DNA from: Gallaecimonas mangrovi
GTDB taxonomy: Bacteria > Pseudomonadota > Gammaproteobacteria > Enterobacterales > Gallaecimonadaceae
Reading direction: 5' to 3'
Assembly: GCF_003367375.1 (NCBI RefSeq)
Contig: NZ_CP031416.1
Location: forward strand, 1,743,501 to 1,807,500
DNA: 64,000 bases
The translations under genes were made by a program, and so were the position numbers. Below the pieces are notes generated by a model. The model was not told the origin of the DNA. It made no database searches and saw only the letters and a program-made list of their open reading frames with translations. Positions within the stretch are counted from its first letter, which is position 1; each line of letters starts with the position of its first letter. Shown in pieces: positions 7,677-16,085 of the stretch.

Positions 7677-9197
7677 TTATTTATGTACGGTCAGGGTGAA
7701 CAGATCGCGGCGGCGGTCTTTTAAGTTGTGCACCGAACCTTCATTACGTACCACCTTCAGCTTGTCTAAATCGAGGTCTGAAAACAGGATCATCTCGGTA
7801 TTAGGGGTGGCTTCGGCCAGCACGGCATCGTGGGGGAAGGCAAAGTCAGACGGGCTAAATACCGCCGACTGTGCGTACTGCACATCCAAGCTTTCCACCT
7901 GCGGCAAGTTACCTACCGAGCCGCAAATGGCCACGTAACATTCGTTTTCAATGGCGCGGGCCTGGGCGCAGTGGCGCACGCGCAGGTAAGCGTTTTTGGT
8001 GTCGGTCCAGAACGGCACAAACAGAATATCCATGCCTTGGTCGGCCAGAATGCGGCCAAGCTCCGGAAACTCCACGTCGTAGCACACCAAAATACCGACT
8101 TTACCGGCGTCGGTATCAAAGGTACGCACCTTGTGGCCACCTTCTATAACCCAGTCGCGGCGCTCGTGAGGGGTGATATGCAGCTTGTACTGCACTTCGG
8201 TGGAGCCGTCACGGCGGCAAAGGTAAGCCACATTAAACAGCTCATCCCCGTCCATCAGTGGCATGGAGCCGGTAATGATGTTGATGTTGTAGCTCACCGC
8301 CATTTGTGACAGTTGCTGGCGAAAATGCTCGGTAAAACTGGCCAGGTAGCGAATGGCCTCTTGCTGATGCGAGGTGTTGGCAAGGCCCATCAAGGGGGCG
8401 TTGAAAAATTCCGGGAATACCACGAAATCGGATTTGTAATCAGACACCGCATCCACAAAGTACTCCACCTGCTTGAGCACTTCTTCGGCGCTGTGAAATG
8501 CGCGCATTTGCCACTGCACCGCACCAATGCGCACCTGGCGTTTTTGGCTGAAGTTGCTTTCTTCCGGGTCAAACAAAATGTTGGACCATTCCAGCAAGGT
8601 GGCGTAGCCCTGGGATTTTTTATCTTCCGGCAGGTATTGGCGCAGTAACCGTTTTACCTGAAAGTCGTTGGCCAGCTGAAAACTTAAAATGGGGTCGTAA
8701 ATGGCCTTTCTGTCTACCTGCTCGATGTACTGCGACGGCGTGAGTTCGTCGGCGTGGTGGTAGTAATTAACGATACGGCCACCGGCCAAAATCGCCCGTA
8801 GGTTGAGGTTTCTACAAAGCTCTTTACGGGCTTCATAAAGACGGCGCCCCAAACGGTAACCGCGGTAGGCTGGGTCGATGAACACGTCCAGGCCATAAAG
8901 GGCATCACCTTCGCCGTCGTGGGCGATGGTCATGCGGTTGGTAATAAGGTCATCGTAGGTATGAGGGTTGGAAAACCGCTTGTAGTCCACCTTCACCGTT
9001 AACGCCACGGCGATCAGCTGCCCTTGGTCCTCAATACAAATTTGCCCGTCGGGAAACTGGCCAATCAGGGTGTCGATGGTGTGCTTGGGCCAAGAGCCAC
9101 CGATGTCGTTATAGACCACATCCATCAGTTGTTTGAGTTGGGGAAAATCGGCTTTGGTGAGTTCGCGGACTTTTAAGATCGGTTCTTCGGTGCTCAT
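7677..9197 (-). CDS. GNAT acetyltransferase / carbon-nitrogen hydrolase fusion protein
   Basis: The product has 506 residues. The N-terminal 210 residues form a GNAT-type domain (ALYGLDVFIDPAYRGYRLGRRL matches the acetyl-CoA-binding RGxGxG-like region). Residues 225-500 form a nitrilase-superfamily domain with the Glu-Lys-Cys triad visible: E in VVFPEFF, K in QYKLHITPHERR and C in ILVCYDVEFPEL. This is the known bifunctional arrangement annotated as YhcX-like. Substrates are not known. It forms an apparent two-gene unit with the downstream DsrE gene. Confidence 0.9.
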   Translation of the reverse strand: MSTEEPILKVRELTKADFPQLKQLMDVVYNDIGGSWPKHTIDTLIGQFPDGQICIEDQGQLIAVALTVKVDYKRFSNPHTYDDLITNRMTIAHDGEGDALYGLDVFIDPAYRGYRLGRRLYEARKELCRNLNLRAILAGGRIVNYYHHADELTPSQYIEQVDRKAIYDPILSFQLANDFQVKRLLRQYLPEDKKSQGYATLLEWSNILFDPEESNFSQKRQVRIGAVQWQMRAFHSAEEVLKQVEYFVDAVSDYKSDFVVFPEFFNAPLMGLANTSHQQEAIRYLASFTEHFRQQLSQMAVSYNINIITGSMPLMDGDELFNVAYLCRRDGSTEVQYKLHITPHERRDWVIEGGHKVRTFDTDAGKVGILVCYDVEFPELGRILADQGMDILFVPFWTDTKNAYLRVRHCAQARAIENECYVAICGSVGNLPQVESLDVQYAQSAVFSPSDFAFPHDAVLAEATPNTEMILFSDLDLDKLKVVRNEGSVHNLKDRRRDLFTLTVHK

Positions 9198-9453
9198 TGG
9201 TTACTCTCTATTGCACTGGCTTTTCTACGCTACTCCAAAAAAATGCCCTTGTCATAAGGGGCACTCAGTTGGTTTTGGTTTATTTCAGTAATGGCTTTAG
9301 CAATAAGCCGCCTAAGGAGTTTGGTTCAAAATCATTGGCTTGCCACTGTTTAAGGGCAGGGCAAATTGTTTTATGAACCAAACTTAAATGACCTTCTGGT
9401 GTTGTCACCGCTCGGATACGTTGTTGTTAGCCCCCAATACAGCTAAAGAAACA

Positions 9454-10320
9454 ATGAAAAAAACCTTGCTAGCCAGTCTATTGGCGTTAGGGGCGCTGTT
9501 TGTATCCGGTTGTGATCCCAGCGCCAAGGTGCGCTCGCAACCCGATGCGCCCAAGCAAACCGTTGCTACGCCACCGCCGCCGCTGGAATCACCGGAAACC
9601 GTTGATGCCCATACCCTGGGCCAGCACCTGACCGCCAAACAACAAGCGCTGCTGCTGACCTTACTCAAAGCGCCACTGCGTTATACGCCTGGCCGCTATA
9701 GTCAGTTCATTGTGCCCGCGGGCAACGGCAGCTTTCCGCTGCTGGTGGGGGCAAAAACCGGCAAGCCCCTGGTGTCGGCGGGTGTTAGCGCCGATGGCCG
9801 GCGTTACTTGGCCTTTGGCACTGTGCCGACCAGCGCTGAATTTGCTGCCTTTTCGGTTAACTTAAAACGCTTAACCGCATGGCTATTGGCCGGCCGCACG
9901 GCCTTGGCCGAGCACCGCCGCTATGCAGTAGCGCTGGCGTATTTAGGCCATCAGCAAGACAAGGTTGCCCATTGGTTTGCCGTTAATCTGCCCGAGGTTG
10001 AGGTTGTTAAATGCCAGCAGGCAACGCTGAAAGCCTGCCTTAATGGCGCCAGTTTGGCGGTGATAGGGGCACAGGGAAGCCTAATAGATGCCCGCACGTT
10101 GGTGGAAACCCTTGACCAGAATGCCCAGCTTCCAGTGCTGTATTTTCACACCCCTTTTTGGAAGGAAAGCCAGTTTGCCAGCCTGGTGCTCAATGCCCTG
10201 GCACTGCGGCAAGGCGAAACCGACGGCAACTATTGGGCGCAAGATGCCGCTAACTGGCCCACGGTGCATCACATGATGCGCACCGAACTTCGCCGCAACA
10301 ACATGATGGTTAGCCGCTAA
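9454..10320 (+). CDS. Putative lipoprotein of unknown function
   Basis: The product has 288 residues. It begins MKKTLLASLLALGALFVSGC, a lipoprotein signal peptide with lipobox VSGC, so export and lipid anchoring are expected. The mature protein starts with a Pro/Thr/Ala-rich linker and then a roughly 230-residue globular region in which I recognise no family. LLVGAKTGKPLVSAGVSADG may be part of a thioredoxin-like or periplasmic sensor domain, but this is weak. The start at 9454 was chosen because the signal peptide begins there; the frame is open 22 codons further upstream. Confidence 0.65.
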   Translation: MKKTLLASLLALGALFVSGCDPSAKVRSQPDAPKQTVATPPPPLESPETVDAHTLGQHLTAKQQALLLTLLKAPLRYTPGRYSQFIVPAGNGSFPLLVGAKTGKPLVSAGVSADGRRYLAFGTVPTSAEFAAFSVNLKRLTAWLLAGRTALAEHRRYAVALAYLGHQQDKVAHWFAVNLPEVEVVKCQQATLKACLNGASLAVIGAQGSLIDARTLVETLDQNAQLPVLYFHTPFWKESQFASLVLNALALRQGETDGNYWAQDAANWPTVHHMMRTELRRNNMMVSR

Positions 10321-10501
10321 CCGCTATTTTGTTGTTCAGTGTAATTGGTTATTTTCCTGTTCGTCCGCTGGCTGCTTAACTAAGCAGTATGACCATTGCG
10401 ACGGCGGCCAATTGTGCTGCGACAACGGGCCTTCGCCGTTACGTTAAATGCCCAAGGGCTATGGCAGAATAGCCCGCCTTTTTGCATCTCCCGGAGAAGC
10501 T

Positions 10502-11704
10502 GTGTCTCGCGTCCCCTTCAGCTTGATTGTCACCCTTGGCCTGGTGGCCATGCTGACACCCTTTGCTATCGATATGTACTTGCCGAGTTTACCGCGTATT
10601 GCCCGGGATCTTGGCGTCGCGCCTGGGGCAGTGCAGGGCACGGTGTCGGCCTATGTGGCGGGCTTTGCCATTGGCCAGCTTTTTCTTGGCCCCCTGGCCG
10701 ACAGCGTTGGTCGTAAACCGGTGTTGCTGTGGGGCACCCTGGTTTTTGCGTTACTTGGGCCGCTTTGCGCCCTGACCTCTGACATTAAGATGCTGCAATT
10801 GCTGCGGGTAGCCCAGGGCTGCGCCGGTGCAGCGGCGGCGGTGGTGATTTATGCCCTGCTGCGCGACTTGGTGGAGGACCGCAACCAACTGGCCAAACTG
10901 TTTTCCACCATTACCCTGGTGGTGACCTTGGCGCCGCTATTGGCGCCAATGCTGGGGGGCTGGCTGCTAAGTCTTGGCAATTGGCATTTGATTTTCTGGG
11001 TACTGGGCGCGGTTGGGCTGTTGGCCTGCCTGTTGGTGAAAATCAAAATCCCCGAAACCCTGACCGAAAAAAGCCCGCTACAGGTGGGCAAGGTTTTTCA
11101 TAACTATCGGCGTTTGTTGAAAGATCCTGCCATCGTTGGCTTGGTGTGCTGCTCTGGGTTGTCCTTTAGCGGCCTGATGGCGTTTTTAACCGCCGGCTCC
11201 TTTGTTTATATCCAAGTCTACGGCGTCAAAGACACGCATTTTGGCTATTACTTTGGCCTGAATGTGTTGTCGCTGATGCTACTGACCTTTATTAATGGCC
11301 GTTTGGTGACCCGCTGGGGCGCCGAGCGCTTATTGATGCTGGCGCTGGCGGTGCAAGGGGTTGCCGCCTGTTGTGCGGTACTGACGGTGTTATTGCACTG
11401 GCCCTTTGCCGTGCTGGTGGCCAGTGTGATGACCTATGTCGGCTGTTTGTCGATGGTTGGCTCCAACGTCATGGCCCTAGTGCTGGAGCAGGTGCCGAAG
11501 ATGGCGGGCACTGCCTCGTCGCTGGCTGGCTGTACCCGTTTTGGTGTGGGTGCTATTGCCGGTTGGACGGTGGCAGCCATTACCGGCCATGACGCTGTGG
11601 TGATGACAGCAGCCATGCTAATTTGCGCCGTATTGGCGCTGGTATTTATCCGTTTTGTTTACCATCCGCATCGGCGCCACCAGACATTAACTGCGCAGGA
11701 ATAA
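10502..11704 (+). CDS. Bcr/CflA-family multidrug efflux transporter (MFS)
   Basis: The inner-membrane drug:proton antiporter has 12 predicted membrane segments and 400 residues. The first helices (LIVTLGLVAMLTPFAIDMYLP) have the Bcr/CflA signature AIDMYLPSLP; the loop 2-3 motif GPLADSVGRKPVLLWGT is the MFS G-x-x-x-D-x-x-G-R-K. I prefer a GTG start at 10502 with GGAG five bases before it. The in-frame ATG at 10448 has no ribosome-binding site, lies in a stretch resembling promoter DNA, and would add a non-hydrophobic leader. Substrate range is not predictable. Confidence 0.9.
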   Translation: MSRVPFSLIVTLGLVAMLTPFAIDMYLPSLPRIARDLGVAPGAVQGTVSAYVAGFAIGQLFLGPLADSVGRKPVLLWGTLVFALLGPLCALTSDIKMLQLLRVAQGCAGAAAAVVIYALLRDLVEDRNQLAKLFSTITLVVTLAPLLAPMLGGWLLSLGNWHLIFWVLGAVGLLACLLVKIKIPETLTEKSPLQVGKVFHNYRRLLKDPAIVGLVCCSGLSFSGLMAFLTAGSFVYIQVYGVKDTHFGYYFGLNVLSLMLLTFINGRLVTRWGAERLLMLALAVQGVAACCAVLTVLLHWPFAVLVASVMTYVGCLSMVGSNVMALVLEQVPKMAGTASSLAGCTRFGVGAIAGWTVAAITGHDAVVMTAAMLICAVLALVFIRFVYHPHRRHQTLTAQE

Positions 11705-11744
11705 TACGCTTTGCCTGCTTTATAGGCAGTCGCGCCAAAGGTGC

Positions 11745-11772
11745 TTGCAACGGCTAAAAAAAGCCGTATAGT
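11745..11772 (+). promoter_or_regulatory. Sigma-70 promoter of the tRNA pair
   Basis: TTGCAA and TATAGT are separated by 16 bp, 13 bp upstream of the first initiator tRNA. The spacer is itself a small hairpin (CGGCT / AGCCG). Confidence 0.65.
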
Positions 11773-11785
11773 GTGCCTCCACAGA

Positions 11786-11862
<77 letters not shown>

Positions 11863-11933
11863 GTTGAAAGTTAGTGCTTTTTTAAAGGGCTAACAGCAAG
11901 AAGACAACGCAAGGCACGACACCAGAGCCAAGC

Positions 11934-11939
11934 TATAAT
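11934..11939 (+). promoter_or_regulatory. Consensus TATAAT box 5 bp before the second initiator tRNA
   Basis: A perfect -10 hexamer ends five bases before the mature tRNA 5' end. The -35 region at the right spacing is weak (around ACGCAA). If used, transcription would start at about the mature 5' end. It may also be fortuitous, with both tRNAs read from the promoter at 11745. Confidence 0.4.
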
Positions 11940-11944
11940 ATTGA

Positions 11945-12021
<77 letters not shown>

Positions 12022-12026
12022 CCTTG

Positions 12027-12060
12027 AAAAAGCCGACTTTTTAGTCGGCTTTTTGTTTTT
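12027..12060 (+). terminator. Intrinsic terminator of the tRNA-fMet unit
   Basis: AGCCGACT / AGTCGGCT stem followed by TTTTTGTTTTT. Confidence 0.88.
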
Positions 12061-12118
12061 GTCTACCAGCTGCGCGGGCCTGGTAGCGATGTAAAGCAAA
12101 CATTGCCGCGCCGCATAA

Positions 12119-12146
12119 TCAAAACCCAGCTTTAAGCTGGGTTTTG
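12119..12146 (-). terminator. Terminator of the zinc uptake operon
   Basis: AAAACCCAGCTT / AAGCTGGGTTTT is a long perfect stem just past the last gene of the operon; on the minus strand it ends in TTTT. Confidence 0.75.
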
Positions 12147-12158
12147 ATGTTTAGGGCC

Positions 12159-13046
12159 TTAGCTTTTACGGATGGCCGCAACAATTTGCTGGGTGTTATA
12201 GCGCATCATTTGCAAATAGGTGGGGGCTGGGCCATTTGCGCCGGATAATGACTCGGGGTAGAGCTCGCCGCCAGGGCGGGCGCCGGTGGCATTGGCAATC
12301 TGTTTTACCAGGCGGCTGTTGTTCGAGTTTTCAATGAAATAAACCTTCACGCCTTGGCGCTTTATTTGCTGTATCAGCGCCGCCACATCAGCGGCTGAGG
12401 CCTCGGTTTCGGTTGAAATACCCAGTGGCGACAAAAATTGCACGCCGTATTCTTGGCCGTAATAACCAAACGCATCGTGACTGGTCAGTACCTTGCGCTT
12501 TAATGCCGGCAGGGCCTCGATTTGTCTCTTAATTTGTTTATTCAGGGCCTGCAGCTTTTGCCGGTAGCGGTTGGCGCTGGCGGTAATGTCTTTGCTGTCA
12601 GCTGGGTCGGCCTTGAGTAGGACCGCTTCAATGTTATCTACCCAAATCAATACATTGGCGGCACTGTTCCAAACGTGAGGGTCGGTTACCGTTTTACCGG
12701 CTTCAACGAACTGGTGGGTGTTAATGCCTTTGGATACCACCACCGGCGGTTTTTCGGCGCCGGAAGCCTTGGCCAGCCGCGAAAACCAGGTTTCAAGACC
12801 TTCACCACTAATAAAGGTAATGGCGGCATTTTTTATGGCTTTGGCATCTTCAGGGGTGGGTTCGTAGTCGTGGGGGTCGCCATTGGCGGGCACCAGGCTT
12901 TTAACCGCAACGTGCTGGCCGCCCACTTCTTTTACCACGTCGGCCAATACCGTAAAGCTGGCAACCACCTGCATAACCTTGGCCTGCACCGTGGCGGTGG
13001 CGAACAGTGGCAATAAGCAGGCGAGGGCAAATAGATGTTTTTTCAT
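12159..13046 (-). CDS. znuA: Periplasmic zinc/manganese-binding protein of an ABC uptake system
   Basis: The product has 295 residues with a cleavable signal peptide (ending ATVQA). It is a cluster A-I (TroA/ZnuA/PsaA) solute-binding protein. Metal ligands can be seen: H in GDPHDYEPTPED, H in DPHVWN, E in IENSNNSRLVKQIA and an acidic residue near YPESLS. It lacks the long His-rich loop of E. coli ZnuA, so zinc versus manganese cannot be told from the protein alone. The Zur-type operator in front of the operon favours zinc. It is the last of three transporter genes, 13 bp after the permease gene. Confidence 0.85.
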   Translation of the reverse strand: MKKHLFALACLLPLFATATVQAKVMQVVASFTVLADVVKEVGGQHVAVKSLVPANGDPHDYEPTPEDAKAIKNAAITFISGEGLETWFSRLAKASGAEKPPVVVSKGINTHQFVEAGKTVTDPHVWNSAANVLIWVDNIEAVLLKADPADSKDITASANRYRQKLQALNKQIKRQIEALPALKRKVLTSHDAFGYYGQEYGVQFLSPLGISTETEASAADVAALIQQIKRQGVKVYFIENSNNSRLVKQIANATGARPGGELYPESLSGANGPAPTYLQMMRYNTQQIVAAIRKS

Positions 13047-13059
13047 AACAAAACCTTTA

Positions 13060-13926
13060 TTAAAAAGCTCGGCGTTTGAGGAGGCGCTTTACACCACTGG
13101 ACGGACTTAGCAGCAGTGACAGGCTGTAAATCACACTGGCCGTTAAAATGATGGTGGGCCCGGAGGCAAAACCCAGGTGGTAGGACAGCAACAGGCCAAC
13201 GAAACCGCTGACTGCCGCCGAAACGGTAGCGATGGCGAAAATAGCCGGTAACGTGCGCGCCCATAATTGGGCAATGGCGGCGGGCAGCATCATCAGGCCT
13301 ACCGCCATTAAGGTGCCAAGGGTTTGAAAGCCGGCCACTAAATTGAGCACCAGCAGCAACAGAAACAGAAAGTGGTAAAAGGGCCCCTTGCCGCCAACCG
13401 CACGTAAAAAACCGGGATCAAAGCATTCTGCTACCAGTGGCCGGTAGATCAGTGCCAGCACCACCAAGGTAAAGCTGGCAATGGCGCCAACCAAATACAG
13501 GGCATGGGCATCAATAGCCAAAATGGTGCCAAAAAGAATGTGCAGCAGATCGATATTCGACCCGCGCAGCGAGACGATAAGTACCCCAAGAGCAAGAGAG
13601 GTCAGGTAAAAGGTGGCGAAGCTGGCATCTTCCTTAAGTGAGGTGGTGCGGGTAACTAAACCCGATAATAGCGCCACCGCCAGCCCGGCAACCAAGCCAC
13701 CTAACCCCATGGCCAGCAACGACAGTTTGCCAGCGATTAAAAAGCCGATAGCCGCGCCAGGCAGCACCGCATGGCTCATCGAGTCGCCCACCAGGCTCAT
13801 GCGCCGCTGCATTAACAGAACCCCCATCGGCCCGGAGCCTAACCCCAAGGCAATGGCGGCAACAAGCGCACGGCGCATAAAGCCAAAGTCGGCAAAGGGC
13901 TCAACCACGTAGCTATAAAAACTCAT
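13060..13926 (-). CDS. znuB: Zinc/manganese ABC transporter permease
   Basis: The 288-residue inner-membrane protein has about eight membrane segments and belongs to the ABC-3 metal permease family. The blocks RRMSLVGDSMSHAVLPGAAIGF and LVAGFQTLGTLMAVGLMMLPAA are diagnostic of ZnuB/TroC-type permeases. It starts directly at the end of the ATPase gene with no gap, so the two are probably translationally coupled. The symbol follows from family and the upstream Zur-type operator. Confidence 0.88.
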   Translation of the reverse strand: MSFYSYVVEPFADFGFMRRALVAAIALGLGSGPMGVLLMQRRMSLVGDSMSHAVLPGAAIGFLIAGKLSLLAMGLGGLVAGLAVALLSGLVTRTTSLKEDASFATFYLTSLALGVLIVSLRGSNIDLLHILFGTILAIDAHALYLVGAIASFTLVVLALIYRPLVAECFDPGFLRAVGGKGPFYHFLFLLLLVLNLVAGFQTLGTLMAVGLMMLPAAIAQLWARTLPAIFAIATVSAAVSGFVGLLLSYHLGFASGPTIILTASVIYSLSLLLSPSSGVKRLLKRRAF

Positions 13927-14649
13927 CTACGCGGCGCCTTCTAGATTACTGGCTAAGGCGCGGGCCCGATGCAAATTGCGATAGTTCAGCACGGCTGGGG
14001 TTGGGCCCCAGGCAATTAGCTCCCTTGCCATTAGCAGGGTTTGGGGAAAGTGTTCGCGTATCTGCTCAAGGTCATGGAGTACGGCAATGATGGTGCGGCC
14101 TTGTTGATGCCATTGGTGAACCAGTGCCAACAGATCTTGAGTGGTGCGCTCATCAATGGCGGTAAAGGGCTCGTCTAACACAATGACCTTGGCATCTTGT
14201 AGCAGCAGTCTGGCGAACAAGACCCGCTGAAATTGTCCGGCCGAAAGGCTGCCGACAGTGCGCTTGGCCATACCGTCCAGACCGACCGTTTTTAGCGCCA
14301 GCTCGGCGTTTTGAGCCATTTGGGCTGACACGCCACCAAAAACGCCGGTTTGATGCCAAAGCCCTAACAGCAAACTGTCGGCAACGGTCAGCGGAAATTG
14401 GCGGTTAATGTCGGCGGCCTGTGGCAAATACCCCAAGTCACGGCGTTTAAGGTGGCCCCGGCTGACGTGGCCTTGGCTGGGGGACAACTCGCCCATTAAG
14501 GCTTTGAGCAGTGTCGATTTACCGGCGCCGTTAGGGCCTGCAATGGCGGTTAAGCTGCCAGCGGCAAAGGTGCCTGAAATATTCAATAAGGCGGGCTGCT
14601 GCTGGTAATAAATGCTGAGCTTATCAAGGGTAATGGCGGCTAGGCTCAT
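13927..14649 (-). CDS. znuC: Zinc/manganese ABC transporter ATP-binding protein
   Basis: The 240-residue ATPase energises metal uptake through the adjacent permease. It has Walker A (GPNGAGKST), the ABC signature LSAGQFQRVLFARLL, Walker B (VIVLDEPFTAID) and the switch histidine in VLHDLEQIREHF. The start is placed at the ATG at 14649; a TTG 20 codons upstream would add unlikely Cys/Thr-rich text. The ATG overlaps the stop of a small upstream ORF as ATGA, which supports both the start and translational coupling. Confidence 0.88.
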   Translation of the reverse strand: MSLAAITLDKLSIYYQQQPALLNISGTFAAGSLTAIAGPNGAGKSTLLKALMGELSPSQGHVSRGHLKRRDLGYLPQAADINRQFPLTVADSLLLGLWHQTGVFGGVSAQMAQNAELALKTVGLDGMAKRTVGSLSAGQFQRVLFARLLLQDAKVIVLDEPFTAIDERTTQDLLALVHQWHQQGRTIIAVLHDLEQIREHFPQTLLMARELIAWGPTPAVLNYRNLHRARALASNLEGAA

Positions 14650-14771
14650 GGCAGTGATACCGCCCAAAAAATGGCGAGCCACAATAGGGCCAGTAGTGCA
14701 GCAACCCAAAGCAGCCGCTGGTAAGCGGGCCTTGCTATTACTGCCGAGCGAAAGGTGTTTTGGTTGCGCAT
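14646..14771 (-). CDS. Small membrane protein ORF leading the zinc operon
   Basis: A 41-codon frame begins MRNQNTFRSAVIARPAYQ and contains one strong hydrophobic stretch (RLLWVAALLALLWLAIFW). Its TGA stop overlaps the ATG of the ATPase gene as ATGA. It starts 32 bp downstream of the Zur-type palindrome, so it would be the first translated frame of the transcript. No good ribosome-binding site is seen before its ATG, which weakens the case. It could be a real small subunit of the transporter or a leader that couples translation. I do not recognise a family. Confidence 0.45.
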   Translation of the reverse strand: MRNQNTFRSAVIARPAYQRLLWVAALLALLWLAIFWAVSLP

Positions 14772-14803
14772 AGCCAAAGATGGCCCCAACGAGATACGTG
14801 AGG

Positions 14804-14838
14804 TTGTTATATTATAACAAATAGAGGTGGTATCCCAA
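14804..14838 (-). promoter_or_regulatory. Zur-type operator overlapping the zinc operon promoter
   Basis: The perfect 17-bp palindrome TTGTTATATTATAACAA (14804-14820) has the TGTTATA-N-TATAACA core known for Zur boxes of gammaproteobacteria. On the minus strand it contains a TATAAT -10 box (14811-14816), with TTGGGA (14833-14838) 16 bp upstream as -35. A zinc-loaded Zur dimer here would block RNA polymerase. The Zur gene itself is not in the window. Confidence 0.82.
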
Positions 14839-14869
14839 GGGCCCGTTAGCTATTGGTGGCCGCGCGCTG

Positions 14870-15922
14870 TTAGTGAAGGTGCAGCGCAAAGGCCCAAAAA
14901 TAGGTGTGCTGGCGGCTGGAGAAATTGTCGTCAGAGACCACCAGCAGTAACCGCGAACCGTCGGCAAGCCTAGGCCCAAGGGCCAGACCCTCAGCGTTAT
15001 CTTCCGGGATCCCTAAATCCTTAAAGCGGGCTATGAGTGTTTTTTTCACCGGCACTATAGCTGTGCGGGCATCTTCAATACTTTGCAGGTGCCGAATGTC
15101 GGTAGCGCCTTGGATATCGACAAGATAAAGGGCAATATCTGCGCCTCCCGGCACACTAAAGCCACGTTCAATAGCCAATAGATGGCCCTGGTTATCTAAT
15201 GCCTCCATGTCTGATAGGCCCTTCATGGCATAAATGCCGTTGGGGGCTTTAGCCAAGGGGTAAAGGTACTGGGCTTGTGGCTGCTGATTTTTAAGGTTGT
15301 AAGTGAGAATACGGCAGGGGCTACCAGCAAGGGATGAGGCTTCGGGGCCGTCTTGCATCAAGGCTGATTCGGTGGCGGTGTAGAGGGTATGGCCATCAGG
15401 GGTTATGGTTAGGCTTTCAAAGGCTAGGTTATTACGTACACCAAAATGACCTTTGGGCATAAACTGCGCCGGCAGTGGCAAATTATGCTGCCATTGGCCC
15501 TTGAGATTATATTGGCCAATAAAAGGCGGCCGGCCTTTGGCAACGTCACCTTCTGATGAAATAAATAACTGCTGGTGATTAAGGGCGATGCCTTCGGCAT
15601 CAATGTGATCCGGCAGGTATTTTTTGCCGTCTTTAGTCAAGGTTTGCTGAGACTCTGGTGCTACCATTACCAGCCTGCCGTGGTCGAGTTTTACCGTAAA
15701 CTGATAAAACCGGGCCGGTGCTTTAAAGGAGCGGTCGTCACTGATGGCTAAAAAGCTGTTGCTGCTGGCCTGATAAGTTAGTCCCGATAACCCGCCGATG
15801 GGGGCGTGCTCAAACATCGCCATGTGGGGAATGGTCACTTGCCCAAGTGGCGTTAGGCTAACGGTTTGGGCATGTAATGAAAGGGAAAGCAAACCAAGGA
15901 TGGCAAGGATGCGCATATTCAA
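14870..15922 (-). CDS. Exported esterase-like/phytase-like beta-propeller protein
   Basis: The product has 350 residues with a signal peptide (MNMRILAILGLLSLSLHAQ). The mature part matches the 'esterase-like activity of phytase' family: IGGLSGLTYQASSNSFLAISDDR near the start, ALNHQQLFISSEGD, NLAFESLTITPDGHTLYTATE and IPEDNAEGLALGPRL near the end, where conserved acidic residues ligate calcium in phytase-like propellers. The true substrate is unknown. It is transcribed alone towards the zinc operon. Confidence 0.82.
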   Translation of the reverse strand: MNMRILAILGLLSLSLHAQTVSLTPLGQVTIPHMAMFEHAPIGGLSGLTYQASSNSFLAISDDRSFKAPARFYQFTVKLDHGRLVMVAPESQQTLTKDGKKYLPDHIDAEGIALNHQQLFISSEGDVAKGRPPFIGQYNLKGQWQHNLPLPAQFMPKGHFGVRNNLAFESLTITPDGHTLYTATESALMQDGPEASSLAGSPCRILTYNLKNQQPQAQYLYPLAKAPNGIYAMKGLSDMEALDNQGHLLAIERGFSVPGGADIALYLVDIQGATDIRHLQSIEDARTAIVPVKKTLIARFKDLGIPEDNAEGLALGPRLADGSRLLLVVSDDNFSSRQHTYFWAFALHLH

Positions 15923-16085
15923 ACTACCGGTATTCGCCTATGTCAGCGCGCACAATTGTCATAGTTGCGGCGCCGACTCAAGTCTTCTTTTTCGCTTTTC
16001 TCTCAATAGTGCGGTGATAGCGCCGCGCGAGTTGTGCTCAGACTTCGACATTGTAGAATGTCGCCTCAAAATAATAAGTGGATAA

